Of a stretch of 32,286 bases of DNA, positions 6,811 to 15,305 are shown in pieces; the first letter of the stretch is position 1; every line of letters starts with the position of its first letter. Made by a program: the position numbers and the translations under genes. The notes under the pieces were generated by a model that saw only the letters and a list, made by a program, of their open reading frames with translations, was not told the DNA's origin and ran no database searches. Source of the DNA: an uncultured Acidobacteriota bacterium (lineage in GTDB: Bacteria; Acidobacteriota; Vicinamibacteria; Marinacidobacterales; SMYC01). The stretch spans positions 4,047-36,332 of the forward strand of contig CAMYKY010000031.1 of assembly GCA_947259165.1 (NCBI GenBank), written 5' to 3'.

Positions 6811-7121
6811 TTGCCCAGATTGGACGCACCACGCCTTCCGAGCCAGCGAAGCGCCCCGCCTGAACTCTTCGTGGTCCGACGAGCTTGATTCTTGCTATTA
6901 TTTGATTACAAAGTGTGTCCTTGCATTCCCGTCGCACATACGAGAGGCTTTCTCATTCATGCATGCAGGTTCGCCTTGCGGACGCCGCCATACGAGCTCT
7001 TGCCGGAGGCGGAACTAGGTACGTCGCGCCACATCGCTTGTAGCATTCGGGTCGCCGTCAGACGCGATGGGCTCCCGAGTGAACGAACGGGCTTTCGAGC
7101 GGCGAACGACACGGAATCATT
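6811..7121. other. 311-base leader region upstream of the pfa-ole operon
   Basis: No supported gene. It includes an AT-rich island (about 6885-6912) in otherwise GC-rich DNA and an 8-base palindrome, TGCATGCA, at 6960-6967. As the last large gap before a 19.5 kb run of co-directional genes, it is the obvious place for the operon's promoter and any operator. I see no recognisable riboswitch or attenuator. Confidence 0.45.
6885..6912 (+). promoter_or_regulatory. Possible promoter for the pfa-ole operon
   Basis: TTGATT (6885-6890), 16-base spacer, TACAAA (6907-6912). These are the best sigma-70-like boxes in the leader. They would leave an untranslated leader of about 200 bases before pfaD. Weak evidence. 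Confidence 0.25.
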
Positions 7122-8864
7122 TTGACCAGCGAACGCGCGAGAACAGGATTGAGCTCAAAAAACCAAGCAGGCGCGCCGATGCAACACCAGAGCTCTCAGG
7201 CGCTGGTTTCGCAGATGTCTCGCTCCAGCTCCAACGCGCCTGTCTCCATCGAACCCCTGGGCCAATGGATAGGCCCCGCCTCGGGTGTTGACCTGCGGGC
7301 GGACGCGGTCAGGGACGCGGTGCAGGACACCGGCGAAGCCGTGGTCCTGATCTCGGATCGTGACGTGTACGCGCGGATCACCGGCGGCAAAGCAGTTCTG
7401 GGAGTGCGCGTCACCGAGCCCGGAGCGTTTCCCATCGTAGGCTATTCGCCACCAATCCCTCCCGAGCATCTCGGTGACCCGGGTTTCCTTGCCGATCACG
7501 GCTTGCGCTATCCCTACATTGCCGGCGCCATGGCCAATGGGATCGGCTCGGCCGAGATCGTGGAGGCCATGGGTCGCGCCGGCATGCTTGGCTTCTTCGG
7601 CGCAGCCGGTCTGCCTCTCGCGGTGGTGGACGCTGCTATCGATCGCCTGTCGCGTTCTCTCGAGGGTCAGCCGTACGGTTTCAACCTCATCCACAGCCCG
7701 AACGAGCCTGACCTCGAGGCCGCCGTGGTGGAGCTCTACATCCGTCGCGGGGTGCACCTTGCTTCGGCCTCGGCGTACCTGGATCTCACCCTCCCGGTGG
7801 TCCGCTATCGCGTCGACGGGATTCACGAAGATTCCCGGGGACGTATCGTGACGCCGAACCGACTCATCGCCAAAGCGTCTCGGATAGAAGTCGCTACGAA
7901 GTTCTTCTCGCCACCGCCGGAGCGCTTGTTGAGGGCTCTCATCGAGACGGGCGACATCACGGAGGGGCAGGCTCGTTTGGCAGGCCAAATGCCCATGGCG
8001 CAGGACATTACCGCCGAGGCCGACTCCGGCGGTCATACCGACAACCAGCCGGCACTGGCTCTGATGCCTTCGCTGATGGCACTGCGCGATCAGATGCAGG
8101 CGCGTCATGGCTACACCCAGCCGCTGCGGGTGGGAGCCGCCGGAGGCATCTCCACTCCCATTGCAGCCGCCGCGGCATTTTCGATGGGTGCTGCCTACAT
8201 CCTTACCGGCTCAGTCAACCAGTCCTGCGTCGAGGCTGGGACGTCGGAGACCGTGCGCACGATGCTCGCTGCCGCTGAGCAGGCCGACGTCACGATGGCG
8301 CCGGCGGCGGATATGTTCGAGATGGGCGTGAAGGTCCAGGTGCTCAAGCGCGGCACGTTATTCGCCATGCGGGCCCAGAAACTCTATGACCTCTATCGAG
8401 CCTGTAACTCTCTTGAATCCATTCCCGCCGCGGATTGGGCGGCGCTGGAAAAAAACTTCTTCCAAACTTCCGTAAACGAGGTTTGGAGCCAGTGCCACGA
8501 TTTTTTCGCAGATCGAGATCCGGCCCAGCTCGAGCGAGCAGCGAAGGATCCAAAGCATAAGATGGCCCTGGTCTTCCGCTGGTATCTCGGCCAGTCGTCT
8601 CACTGGGCCAATGCCGGCGATCCCTCCCGGGTCATCGACTACCAGATTTGGTGCGGACCTTCGATGGGGGCATTCAACGAGTGGGTCCGGGGATCGTTCC
8701 TCGAGCAGCCGGAACACCGCCGTGTCGTCACCGTCGCGATGAACATCTTGCATGGGGCAGCCTTGTTGTCCCGAGTGAACGCCCTTCGCGGCCAGGGCGT
8801 TAAACCCCCGCGCTCGTGGAGCGACTACAACTTGCGGCCAACGGAGGAACTTCTTGCGCAATAA
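7122..8864 (+). CDS. pfaD: PfaD-type FMN enoyl reductase of a PUFA synthase
   Basis: A 580-residue flavoprotein of the 2-nitropropane dioxygenase-like TIM-barrel fold. In Pfa systems it is the trans-acting enoyl reductase that saturates selected double bonds during chain building. Seen: the PfaD opening YSPPIPPEHLGDPGF (108-122), GAMANGIGSAEIVEAMG (135-151) with GFFGAAGLP, an EADSGGHTDNQPAL segment with the likely active-site H305, and the FMN-phosphate region GAAGGISTPIAAAAAFSMGA (338-357) followed by GSVNQSCVEAGTSE. The frame opens with TTG at 7122; ATG at 7179 (residue 20) is also possible since the first ~40 residues are low complexity and neither start has a good ribosome site. It overlaps the next gene by 11 bases. 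In myxobacterial clusters the same gene (pfa1) also comes first. Confidence 0.93.
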   Translation: MTSERARTGLSSKNQAGAPMQHQSSQALVSQMSRSSSNAPVSIEPLGQWIGPASGVDLRADAVRDAVQDTGEAVVLISDRDVYARITGGKAVLGVRVTEPGAFPIVGYSPPIPPEHLGDPGFLADHGLRYPYIAGAMANGIGSAEIVEAMGRAGMLGFFGAAGLPLAVVDAAIDRLSRSLEGQPYGFNLIHSPNEPDLEAAVVELYIRRGVHLASASAYLDLTLPVVRYRVDGIHEDSRGRIVTPNRLIAKASRIEVATKFFSPPPERLLRALIETGDITEGQARLAGQMPMAQDITAEADSGGHTDNQPALALMPSLMALRDQMQARHGYTQPLRVGAAGGISTPIAAAAAFSMGAAYILTGSVNQSCVEAGTSETVRTMLAAAEQADVTMAPAADMFEMGVKVQVLKRGTLFAMRAQKLYDLYRACNSLESIPAADWAALEKNFFQTSVNEVWSQCHDFFADRDPAQLERAAKDPKHKMALVFRWYLGQSSHWANAGDPSRVIDYQIWCGPSMGAFNEWVRGSFLEQPEHRRVVTVAMNILHGAALLSRVNALRGQGVKPPRSWSDYNLRPTEELLAQ

Positions 8865-11800
8865 GTCCAATGTGTCCGATCCGTCCAATGACGGTCGCGC
8901 GCAACAAGAGCCCTTGGCCATCGTGGGGATGGCGTGTCTCTTCCCCAAGTCGGATGACGTTGGGGCTTACTGGTCCAATCTCAAAAACGGCGTGGACACT
9001 ATTTCCGACATCCCGTCTACCCACTGGAACGTAGAGGATTTCTTCGACGACGATCCCAAGGCTCCGGATCGAACCTATGCGCGTCGCGGCGGATTTCTCT
9101 CCCCAGTCGACTTCGACCCCCTGGCTTTTGGCATCGCGCCCAACGACATAGAGGCCACCGATACGACGCAATTGCTGGGTCTCATGGTGGCCCAACAGGC
9201 GCTAGAAGATGCGGGCTACGGGGAGAAGGGAAGCTTCGATCGGGATCGGGCGAGCGTGATTCTCGGTGTCACCGGCACGCTGGAGCTGGTGATTCCTCTG
9301 GGCGCCCGCTTGGGGCATCCGTTGTGGCGACGGGCGTTGAAGGAATCCGGCATCGACGACGATCTTACCGATACGGTCGTTCAAAAGATCTCCGACAACT
9401 ACGTCGAGTGGCAGGAAAGCTCGTTCCCGGGATTGCTGGGCAATGTCGTGGCCGGTCGCATCGCCAACCGTCTCGACCTTGGTGGCACGAACTGCGTGGT
9501 TGATGCCGCCTGCGCGAGCTCACTGGGTGCGCTGCATCTCGCCGGCTTGGAGCTCGCGTCGGGACGCTCGGACATGGTGCTCGCGGGAGGTATGGATACC
9601 TTCAACGACATCTTTATGTACATGTGCTTCTCCAAGACGCCGGCGCTCTCACCCACGGGTGATTGTCGTCCTTTCGACGCGTCCGCCGACGGCACGATCC
9701 TGGGTGAGGGACTCGGGGTTTTGGTTCTCAAACGATTGGCCGACGCCCGCAGAGACAAGGACGCGGTTCATGCGGTCATTCGATCGGTGAGTGCGTCGAG
9801 CGACGGCAAAGGTACGGCGGTTTATGCGCCCGTGGCCAAAGGCCAGGCTAAAGCACTCCGAAGTGCATACGCCGGCGCCGGGATTTCGGCGCGGAGCATC
9901 GAGCTCGTCGAGGCTCATGCTACCGGTACGAAAGTCGGAGATGCGACCGAGGTCCAATCTCTTTCCTCGGTGTTCCGAGAACATGATGTCGACGGCAAAT
10001 GGTGTGCTCTTGGGAGCGTGAAGTCGCAGCTCGGACATACCAAAGCTGCCGCCGGAATCGCTGGCGTGATGAAGGCCGCCCTAGCGCTCAAGCACAAGGT
10101 TCTCCCACCCACGTTGAAAGTCACCGAGCCGCTCGAAGTGCTCAAGAACGGGGACTCGCCGTTTTACGTCAACACCACGAAGCGGCCCTGGGCTGGTTCG
10201 GCGGAGCATCCGAGGCGGGCCGCGGTCAGCGCGTTTGGCTTTGGCGGCAGCAACTTCCACTGCGTTCTCGAAGAAGCGGAAGCTTCGAAGTCCGCTCCCG
10301 ACTTCGACGGCGAAACGGTGCTTCTGGCGTTTTCCGCCCACACTCGAGAGGAGCTCTCGAGCGCCGTCCAGGCTTTTCCGGCGGAGCGGAAGGGTAGCGA
10401 TCTGCGTGCCTTGGCCGCGCGGTCGCGAAGCGCGTTCCGCCATGACGGCGCTCATCGGCTGGTCCTCGCAACGGAGCCGGCGCAGCTCGAAAAAGGTCTC
10501 GAGGGCGGCGTAAAGCTCCTGAAGTCTCAATCCGACAAGACGTCATGGAGCACTCCCGACGGGGCCTTCTACGGCAGCGGAGCGCCAGAGGGATCTTTGG
10601 CGTTTTTGTTCCCGGGGCAAGGCTCGCAATACGTCGGAATGCTCAGAGATCTGTCATGTCAGTTTCCCGAGCTCGTGGAGAGCTTGACGCGGGCCGGCAA
10701 GCCTCTCAACGACATGATCTATCCCCATCCCGCCTTCGACGACGAAACCAAAGCGTCGCAAGAGTGGGCCTTGCGTGCGACCGACGTGGCTCAGCCAGCA
10801 ATCGGTGCTGTCTCACTCGGTGCGTTGGGCGTGTTGCGGAGGTTCGGTCTCGAGCCCGACGCGGTCGCGGGTCACAGCTACGGCGAGCTGGTTGCGCTGC
10901 AGGCGGCGGAGGTGTTCGACGCTGACACGTTGCGCGTTTTATCCACGCTCCGCGGCCAGCTCATGGCCGAGGGAAGCAGCGACCGCGGCGCCATGTTGGC
11001 GGTGGAGTCCGATGAGGAGACCATCGAATCCATCATTACCGAAAATGCGCTCGAGCTCGTGGTGGCGAACAAGAATGCTCCGGCGCAGTTGGTCGTGTCC
11101 GGTGCGACCGGCGCAATCGAAAAAGCTGTGACGGTGTTCGAACGGCGAGGTCTCCGATGCAAACGCCTCGCGGTCTCCGCGGCGTTTCACAGCGCTCTCG
11201 TGGCGGATGCGTCCGAACCTTTGGCGAAGAAACTCGGCGAGCTGGACTTGTTCACGCCGAAGCGCAAGGTCTACGCGAACGCGACCGGCGAAACCTATCC
11301 CGACGACGCCGCCGGAATCGCCGAGCTGCTGGCGAGCCAGCTCGTCCGGCCGGTGGAGTTCGTCAACGAGATCCGCAACCTGTACCGAGACGGCACGCGT
11401 TTGTTTCTCGAGGTCGGGCCCGGAAGTCGGCTCACCGGCTTGGTGCGATCGATTCTCGACGATGATGACGTCGTGGCGCATGCGCTCGACGCGTCCTCGG
11501 GGAAGCGTCCCGGAGCCGTGGACCTCGCGCGTGCGCTCGCTCGCGTTGCTGCATACGGTTTCAGCGTTGCGTTGAATCAATGGGACCCCGAGGCCTCATC
11601 GTTCTCTATCGAGGAGGAACGTTCGAAGCCGGCTCTCACCGTGAGCCTTAGCGGGGCCAACTATGTCAAACCCAAGAAGAGGCAGGAGGCGCCTGCACCA
11701 GGGCGAACCCGCATGAGCAATCAACCCCCCAAACCTGTCAAAGCCCCCCAGCTACCGGATCGAGACCAAGCTGCTGCCGCTCCGAGCCAGGCACCCGTTG

Positions 11801-14800
11801 TGGGCGCTGCTGGACAATCATTAATTAATGACGCGCTACGGATGTCCCAGGCCAACATGGCCGCGCTTCAGAAGATGCAGGAGCAAACCGCGGCCCTCCA
11901 CCAACAGTTCCTTCAGGGCCAGGAGTCCGCTCACCAAACGCTACAATCGTTGCTCGATCAACAACAACGTCTGGTGGAGCAGAAACTTGGCCTGGCGCCA
12001 TCACCCGTGCGTCGAGCCGAACCCGCGTCAGTACCCGTCGTGCCGACTCCGATACCGCTGGCTCCGCTGGCAGCGGTGGCTCCACCGGTTCAGCCGATAC
12101 AGCCAACACAAATCGTTCCGCCGATCGCGGCTCCGGCCCCGGCTCCGGTGGCGGTACCGGTTCCGGCACCCACCGAGCCGCCGCAAGCTGAGTCTGCCGA
12201 AGTCGCAACTCAGTCGACTCCCGTCGGCGGTGTCGACGCTGCGAACGTGGAGGCGGTTCTTCTCGAAGTCGTGGCGGAGAAGACCGGATACCCAGCCGAC
12301 ATCCTGAACCTCGACATGGAGATGGATTCGGATCTCGGTATCGACTCGATCAAGCGAGTGGAGATCCTTTCGTCCCTGCAGCAGCGTATTCCCGAGGCAC
12401 CCCCGGTGGGTCCAGAGCATCTCGGTAACTTGCGAACTCTCGCGCAGGTCGTGACCTTTCTTACCGAGGACGACTCGGCGAGCTCATCGCCAGCCCCCGC
12501 GGACGCAGGCGCGGCGCCGCCGACATCGGCGAAACCGGCGACCGAGACGGAGCCCGCTGAGGCTGAAGTCGTTGCGCGGACGTCGAGTTCGGGAATCGAT
12601 CTCAAGGTTGGCTCGAGCGTTTTGGCGGCAGTGTCGGCCAAGACCGGGTTTCCGGTGGACTCCCTCCACATGAACATGGACCTCAAATCGGACCTGGGAA
12701 TCGATCACGTCAAACGCGCCGAGATCTTCTCATTCCTCAGGGACAAGACACCCACCATGCCCGAGATCGCCAACGGGGTCGTCAACTCGTGGCGGACGTT
12801 GCGCAACGTGGTGGAAACGTTGTCGGACAATATGAAGACTTACTCCCAGCCCTTAGCGAATCCGACCGACGCTCCTGTCCCGACTGTGGACGTCGACGAG
12901 CTCACTCGGCGGGCGAATTCGTTTCGGGCCAAGGGGCCGGAAAGAAGCGTGCTCGCGGTGAAAGTCCTCGACAAGGCGGCCGAGCGCAAAAAGTTCTCCC
13001 TGGCCGCGGACGGCGTCGTATGGATCTCCCGGGACGACTCCGGGCTCGCGGCCGAGGTCGCCAAACTTATTGAAGCCCTGGGACACGAGCCGCGGCTCGT
13101 CGCCCTGGAAGACGCCGTGTCGTTGGCGCCACCGTCAGAGCTAGCCGGGCTTGTCCTGGTCGGTCCCGCGAACCCGGACAGCGAACGGTTCCTGTCCCAA
13201 TCGTTGACGCTCCTGCGTCGGGCGGCGCCGGCACTACGCCGGAGCGGTCGTTCGACAGGCTCGGTGTTTGTTACCGTGTCACGTCTGGACGGTGTCTTCG
13301 GCGTTCGCGCAGGCTCGAAAGGTGGATCGAAGGGGATGGGCCCCGCGACTTGGCCTTTGAGCGGCGGACTCGCCGGTCTCACCAAGACAGCGAGCCATGA
13401 GTGGCCCGAAGTTCACTGCAAGGCCATGGACGTCACGTCCGGGGCTCATGACGCGGCTTCGCTCGCGGTGGACATTGTCGATGAGATCTTTTTCGATGGA
13501 CCGCTCGAAGTGGGTCTCACGACCACGGGTCCGGTCACACTCGAGCTTTCGCCCCGCGCCATCGTTCCCGGCGATTCGTCCTGCGAGCTCGGCAAAGACG
13601 ATGTGATCGTCATCTCCGGCGGCGCCCGAGGCGTGACGGCGGCGGCTGCCCGTGAGCTCGCTCGGGCCTTCGGATCGAAGCTCGTGCTCCTGGGGCGAAC
13701 TCCGCCTCCCTCGGACGAGCCCGCATGGCTTCAGGGCCTTACTTCCGAGGCGGACATCAAGAAAGAGATCGCAAGCCGGGCCGGCGCGGGCGCGTCGCCC
13801 CGGCACGTTGGGGACGAGTACCGGCGGCTCATGGCCAGTCGCGAGATTCGACAGACTCTGGACGATTTAGCAGACTCCGCCGATCACGTGGAATACCGCG
13901 CGGTGGATGTTCGTGATGGCGTGGCGGTACGGCACATCCTTGCTGACGTGAGCGCGAAGCTCGGACCCATCACCGCTCTCGTACACGGGGCCGGCGTGCT
14001 CGCGGATCAGCTCATCGAGGACAAGACCGAAGAGCAGTTTTCCCGGGTTTTCGGGACCAAGGTCGGTGGCATGACGGCTCTTCTGGATGCCGTGGAGATC
14101 GAGTCTCTCAAGGTAGTGGTTTTGTTCTCTTCGTCGACCGCACGCTTCGGCCGCAAAGGCCAAGTGGACTATGCCGTAGCGAACGAAGTACTCAACAAGG
14201 CCGCATGGCAGCTGGCCGCGCGGGTTCCTTCCGCTCGAGTGGTTTCCGTCGGCTGGGGTCCGTGGGACGGCGGTATGGTCACTCCCGCCTTGGCCAAGGT
14301 GTTCCAGGACGAGGGCGTTGGACTCATCGGTCTCCGAGAGGGAAGCCGCGCGTTGGTGGACGAGATTCGCCATGGTAGCCGGGACGTTGTCGAGGTCGTG
14401 ATGCTGGCGCCTCCGGAGACGGACGCGAGCTTGAGTGTGTCTTTCGAAAGAGAGATTGGCGTGAAGCAGATACCGATCCTGAAGGACCACGTACTGAACG
14501 GCCGGGCGGTTGTTCCCTTGGCTCTCATCGTCGAGTGGATGGCGCATGGTGCTGTGCACAAGAATCCCGGACTCCGCTTCCACGGTTTCGACGATCTCAG
14601 AGTGCTCAAGGGAATCATCCTGGATGCCAAGGAAACCCGCGTGACTCGAGTTTTCACGGGCAAGGCGATCAAGAAAAACGGACCGGGGCACCTCAGTATT
14701 CCCGTGGAAGTCAGAAGCACCGGCGCCGATGGCAAACAACACCACCACGCCCGGGCGACGATTCACCTGGCGTCGAAGTTGCCCGCGGCTTCCGGTGCCC

Positions 14801-15288
14801 GGCTGAACACCCACACCAGTCCTTACCACCGGCCAAGCGATGAGATCTATCGAGATCTTCTCTTCCATGGGCCGGCTCTGCAAGGTATTCAGGAAGTCGA
14901 AGGCCTCTCCGACGACGCGATCACCGCTCGCACCGTCCCGATGTCTCCTCCGTCCCGCTGGCTCGAGGAGCCACTCAGAAATTCGTGGCTCGCCGATCCG
15001 CTGGCATTAGACGTTGCCTTCCAACTGATGATCGTCTGGAGCCAGGAGACCCATCAAGCTGCCTCGTTGCCGACTTATGCGGGGCGCTATCGTCAGTTCA
15101 GAGAATCGTTTCCGGCGGAGGGTGTCTCGGTGGTCGTCAAGATCACAGGCAGCGGAGACTCCTGGGCCCGAGCCGACATGGAATTTCTCGATAGCGACGG
15201 GGGGCTCGTCGCCCGCCTCGAGAATTACGATTGCGTCGTCGACACTTCGCTCAGCGAGGCGTTCACCCGCAATCGTTTGTCGGTTTAA
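8854..15288 (+). CDS. pfaA: PfaA-type polyunsaturated fatty acid synthase, KS-AT-ACP-ACP*-KR-DH
   Basis: A 2144-residue iterative synthase. Ketosynthase 18-475: C220 (DAACASS), H355 (EAHATGT), H395 (LGHTKAAAG). Acyltransferase 580-880: FPGQGSQ, S675 (GHSYGE), R700, H779 (AAFHS), a malonyl-type set. A Gln-rich coiled coil (about 985-1045) and Pro/Ala linker follow. ACP1 1131-1206 has the phosphopantetheine serine S1165 (LGIDSIKR). ACP2 1250-1326 reads LGIDHVKR, with His1285 in its place, so it cannot be loaded normally. Ketoreductase 1580-1805: SGGARGVT, S1760/S1761, Y1773, N1777. C-terminal dehydratase-like domain 1870-2135: HxxxGxxxxP from H1879 and DxxxQ at D2053. Known PfaA proteins carry several tandem ACPs; one active ACP is unusual. 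The start is TTG 8854 with GGAGG at 8843-8847, inside the end of pfaD. Confidence 0.93.
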   Translation: MRNKSNVSDPSNDGRAQQEPLAIVGMACLFPKSDDVGAYWSNLKNGVDTISDIPSTHWNVEDFFDDDPKAPDRTYARRGGFLSPVDFDPLAFGIAPNDIEATDTTQLLGLMVAQQALEDAGYGEKGSFDRDRASVILGVTGTLELVIPLGARLGHPLWRRALKESGIDDDLTDTVVQKISDNYVEWQESSFPGLLGNVVAGRIANRLDLGGTNCVVDAACASSLGALHLAGLELASGRSDMVLAGGMDTFNDIFMYMCFSKTPALSPTGDCRPFDASADGTILGEGLGVLVLKRLADARRDKDAVHAVIRSVSASSDGKGTAVYAPVAKGQAKALRSAYAGAGISARSIELVEAHATGTKVGDATEVQSLSSVFREHDVDGKWCALGSVKSQLGHTKAAAGIAGVMKAALALKHKVLPPTLKVTEPLEVLKNGDSPFYVNTTKRPWAGSAEHPRRAAVSAFGFGGSNFHCVLEEAEASKSAPDFDGETVLLAFSAHTREELSSAVQAFPAERKGSDLRALAARSRSAFRHDGAHRLVLATEPAQLEKGLEGGVKLLKSQSDKTSWSTPDGAFYGSGAPEGSLAFLFPGQGSQYVGMLRDLSCQFPELVESLTRAGKPLNDMIYPHPAFDDETKASQEWALRATDVAQPAIGAVSLGALGVLRRFGLEPDAVAGHSYGELVALQAAEVFDADTLRVLSTLRGQLMAEGSSDRGAMLAVESDEETIESIITENALELVVANKNAPAQLVVSGATGAIEKAVTVFERRGLRCKRLAVSAAFHSALVADASEPLAKKLGELDLFTPKRKVYANATGETYPDDAAGIAELLASQLVRPVEFVNEIRNLYRDGTRLFLEVGPGSRLTGLVRSILDDDDVVAHALDASSGKRPGAVDLARALARVAAYGFSVALNQWDPEASSFSIEEERSKPALTVSLSGANYVKPKKRQEAPAPGRTRMSNQPPKPVKAPQLPDRDQAAAAPSQAPVVGAAGQSLINDALRMSQANMAALQKMQEQTAALHQQFLQGQESAHQTLQSLLDQQQRLVEQKLGLAPSPVRRAEPASVPVVPTPIPLAPLAAVAPPVQPIQPTQIVPPIAAPAPAPVAVPVPAPTEPPQAESAEVATQSTPVGGVDAANVEAVLLEVVAEKTGYPADILNLDMEMDSDLGIDSIKRVEILSSLQQRIPEAPPVGPEHLGNLRTLAQVVTFLTEDDSASSSPAPADAGAAPPTSAKPATETEPAEAEVVARTSSSGIDLKVGSSVLAAVSAKTGFPVDSLHMNMDLKSDLGIDHVKRAEIFSFLRDKTPTMPEIANGVVNSWRTLRNVVETLSDNMKTYSQPLANPTDAPVPTVDVDELTRRANSFRAKGPERSVLAVKVLDKAAERKKFSLAADGVVWISRDDSGLAAEVAKLIEALGHEPRLVALEDAVSLAPPSELAGLVLVGPANPDSERFLSQSLTLLRRAAPALRRSGRSTGSVFVTVSRLDGVFGVRAGSKGGSKGMGPATWPLSGGLAGLTKTASHEWPEVHCKAMDVTSGAHDAASLAVDIVDEIFFDGPLEVGLTTTGPVTLELSPRAIVPGDSSCELGKDDVIVISGGARGVTAAAARELARAFGSKLVLLGRTPPPSDEPAWLQGLTSEADIKKEIASRAGAGASPRHVGDEYRRLMASREIRQTLDDLADSADHVEYRAVDVRDGVAVRHILADVSAKLGPITALVHGAGVLADQLIEDKTEEQFSRVFGTKVGGMTALLDAVEIESLKVVVLFSSSTARFGRKGQVDYAVANEVLNKAAWQLAARVPSARVVSVGWGPWDGGMVTPALAKVFQDEGVGLIGLREGSRALVDEIRHGSRDVVEVVMLAPPETDASLSVSFEREIGVKQIPILKDHVLNGRAVVPLALIVEWMAHGAVHKNPGLRFHGFDDLRVLKGIILDAKETRVTRVFTGKAIKKNGPGHLSIPVEVRSTGADGKQHHHARATIHLASKLPAASGARLNTHTSPYHRPSDEIYRDLLFHGPALQGIQEVEGLSDDAITARTVPMSPPSRWLEEPLRNSWLADPLALDVAFQLMIVWSQETHQAASLPTYAGRYRQFRESFPAEGVSVVVKITGSGDSWARADMEFLDSDGGLVARLENYDCVVDTSLSEAFTRNRLSV

Positions 15289-15305
15289 GGCTCTCGGCTC
15301 CATCG

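Noticed and set aside
7155..8108. 317-codon minus-strand open frame opposite pfaD
   Set aside because: Arg/His-rich low-information translation opposite clear PfaD motifs; no ribosome site. A shadow frame.
13867..14883. 338-codon minus-strand open frame opposite the KR/DH part of pfaA
   Set aside because: Its sequence has no domain or membrane character and runs opposite well-supported catalytic motifs (Y1773, H1879). Long antisense frames are expected in GC-rich coding DNA.
8854..15288. Heterocyst-glycolipid (HglE-like) synthase instead of PfaA
   Set aside because: The low ACP number is reminiscent, but the PfaD enoyl reductase, the CLF and two FabA-type dehydratases next door are the PUFA-synthase set.
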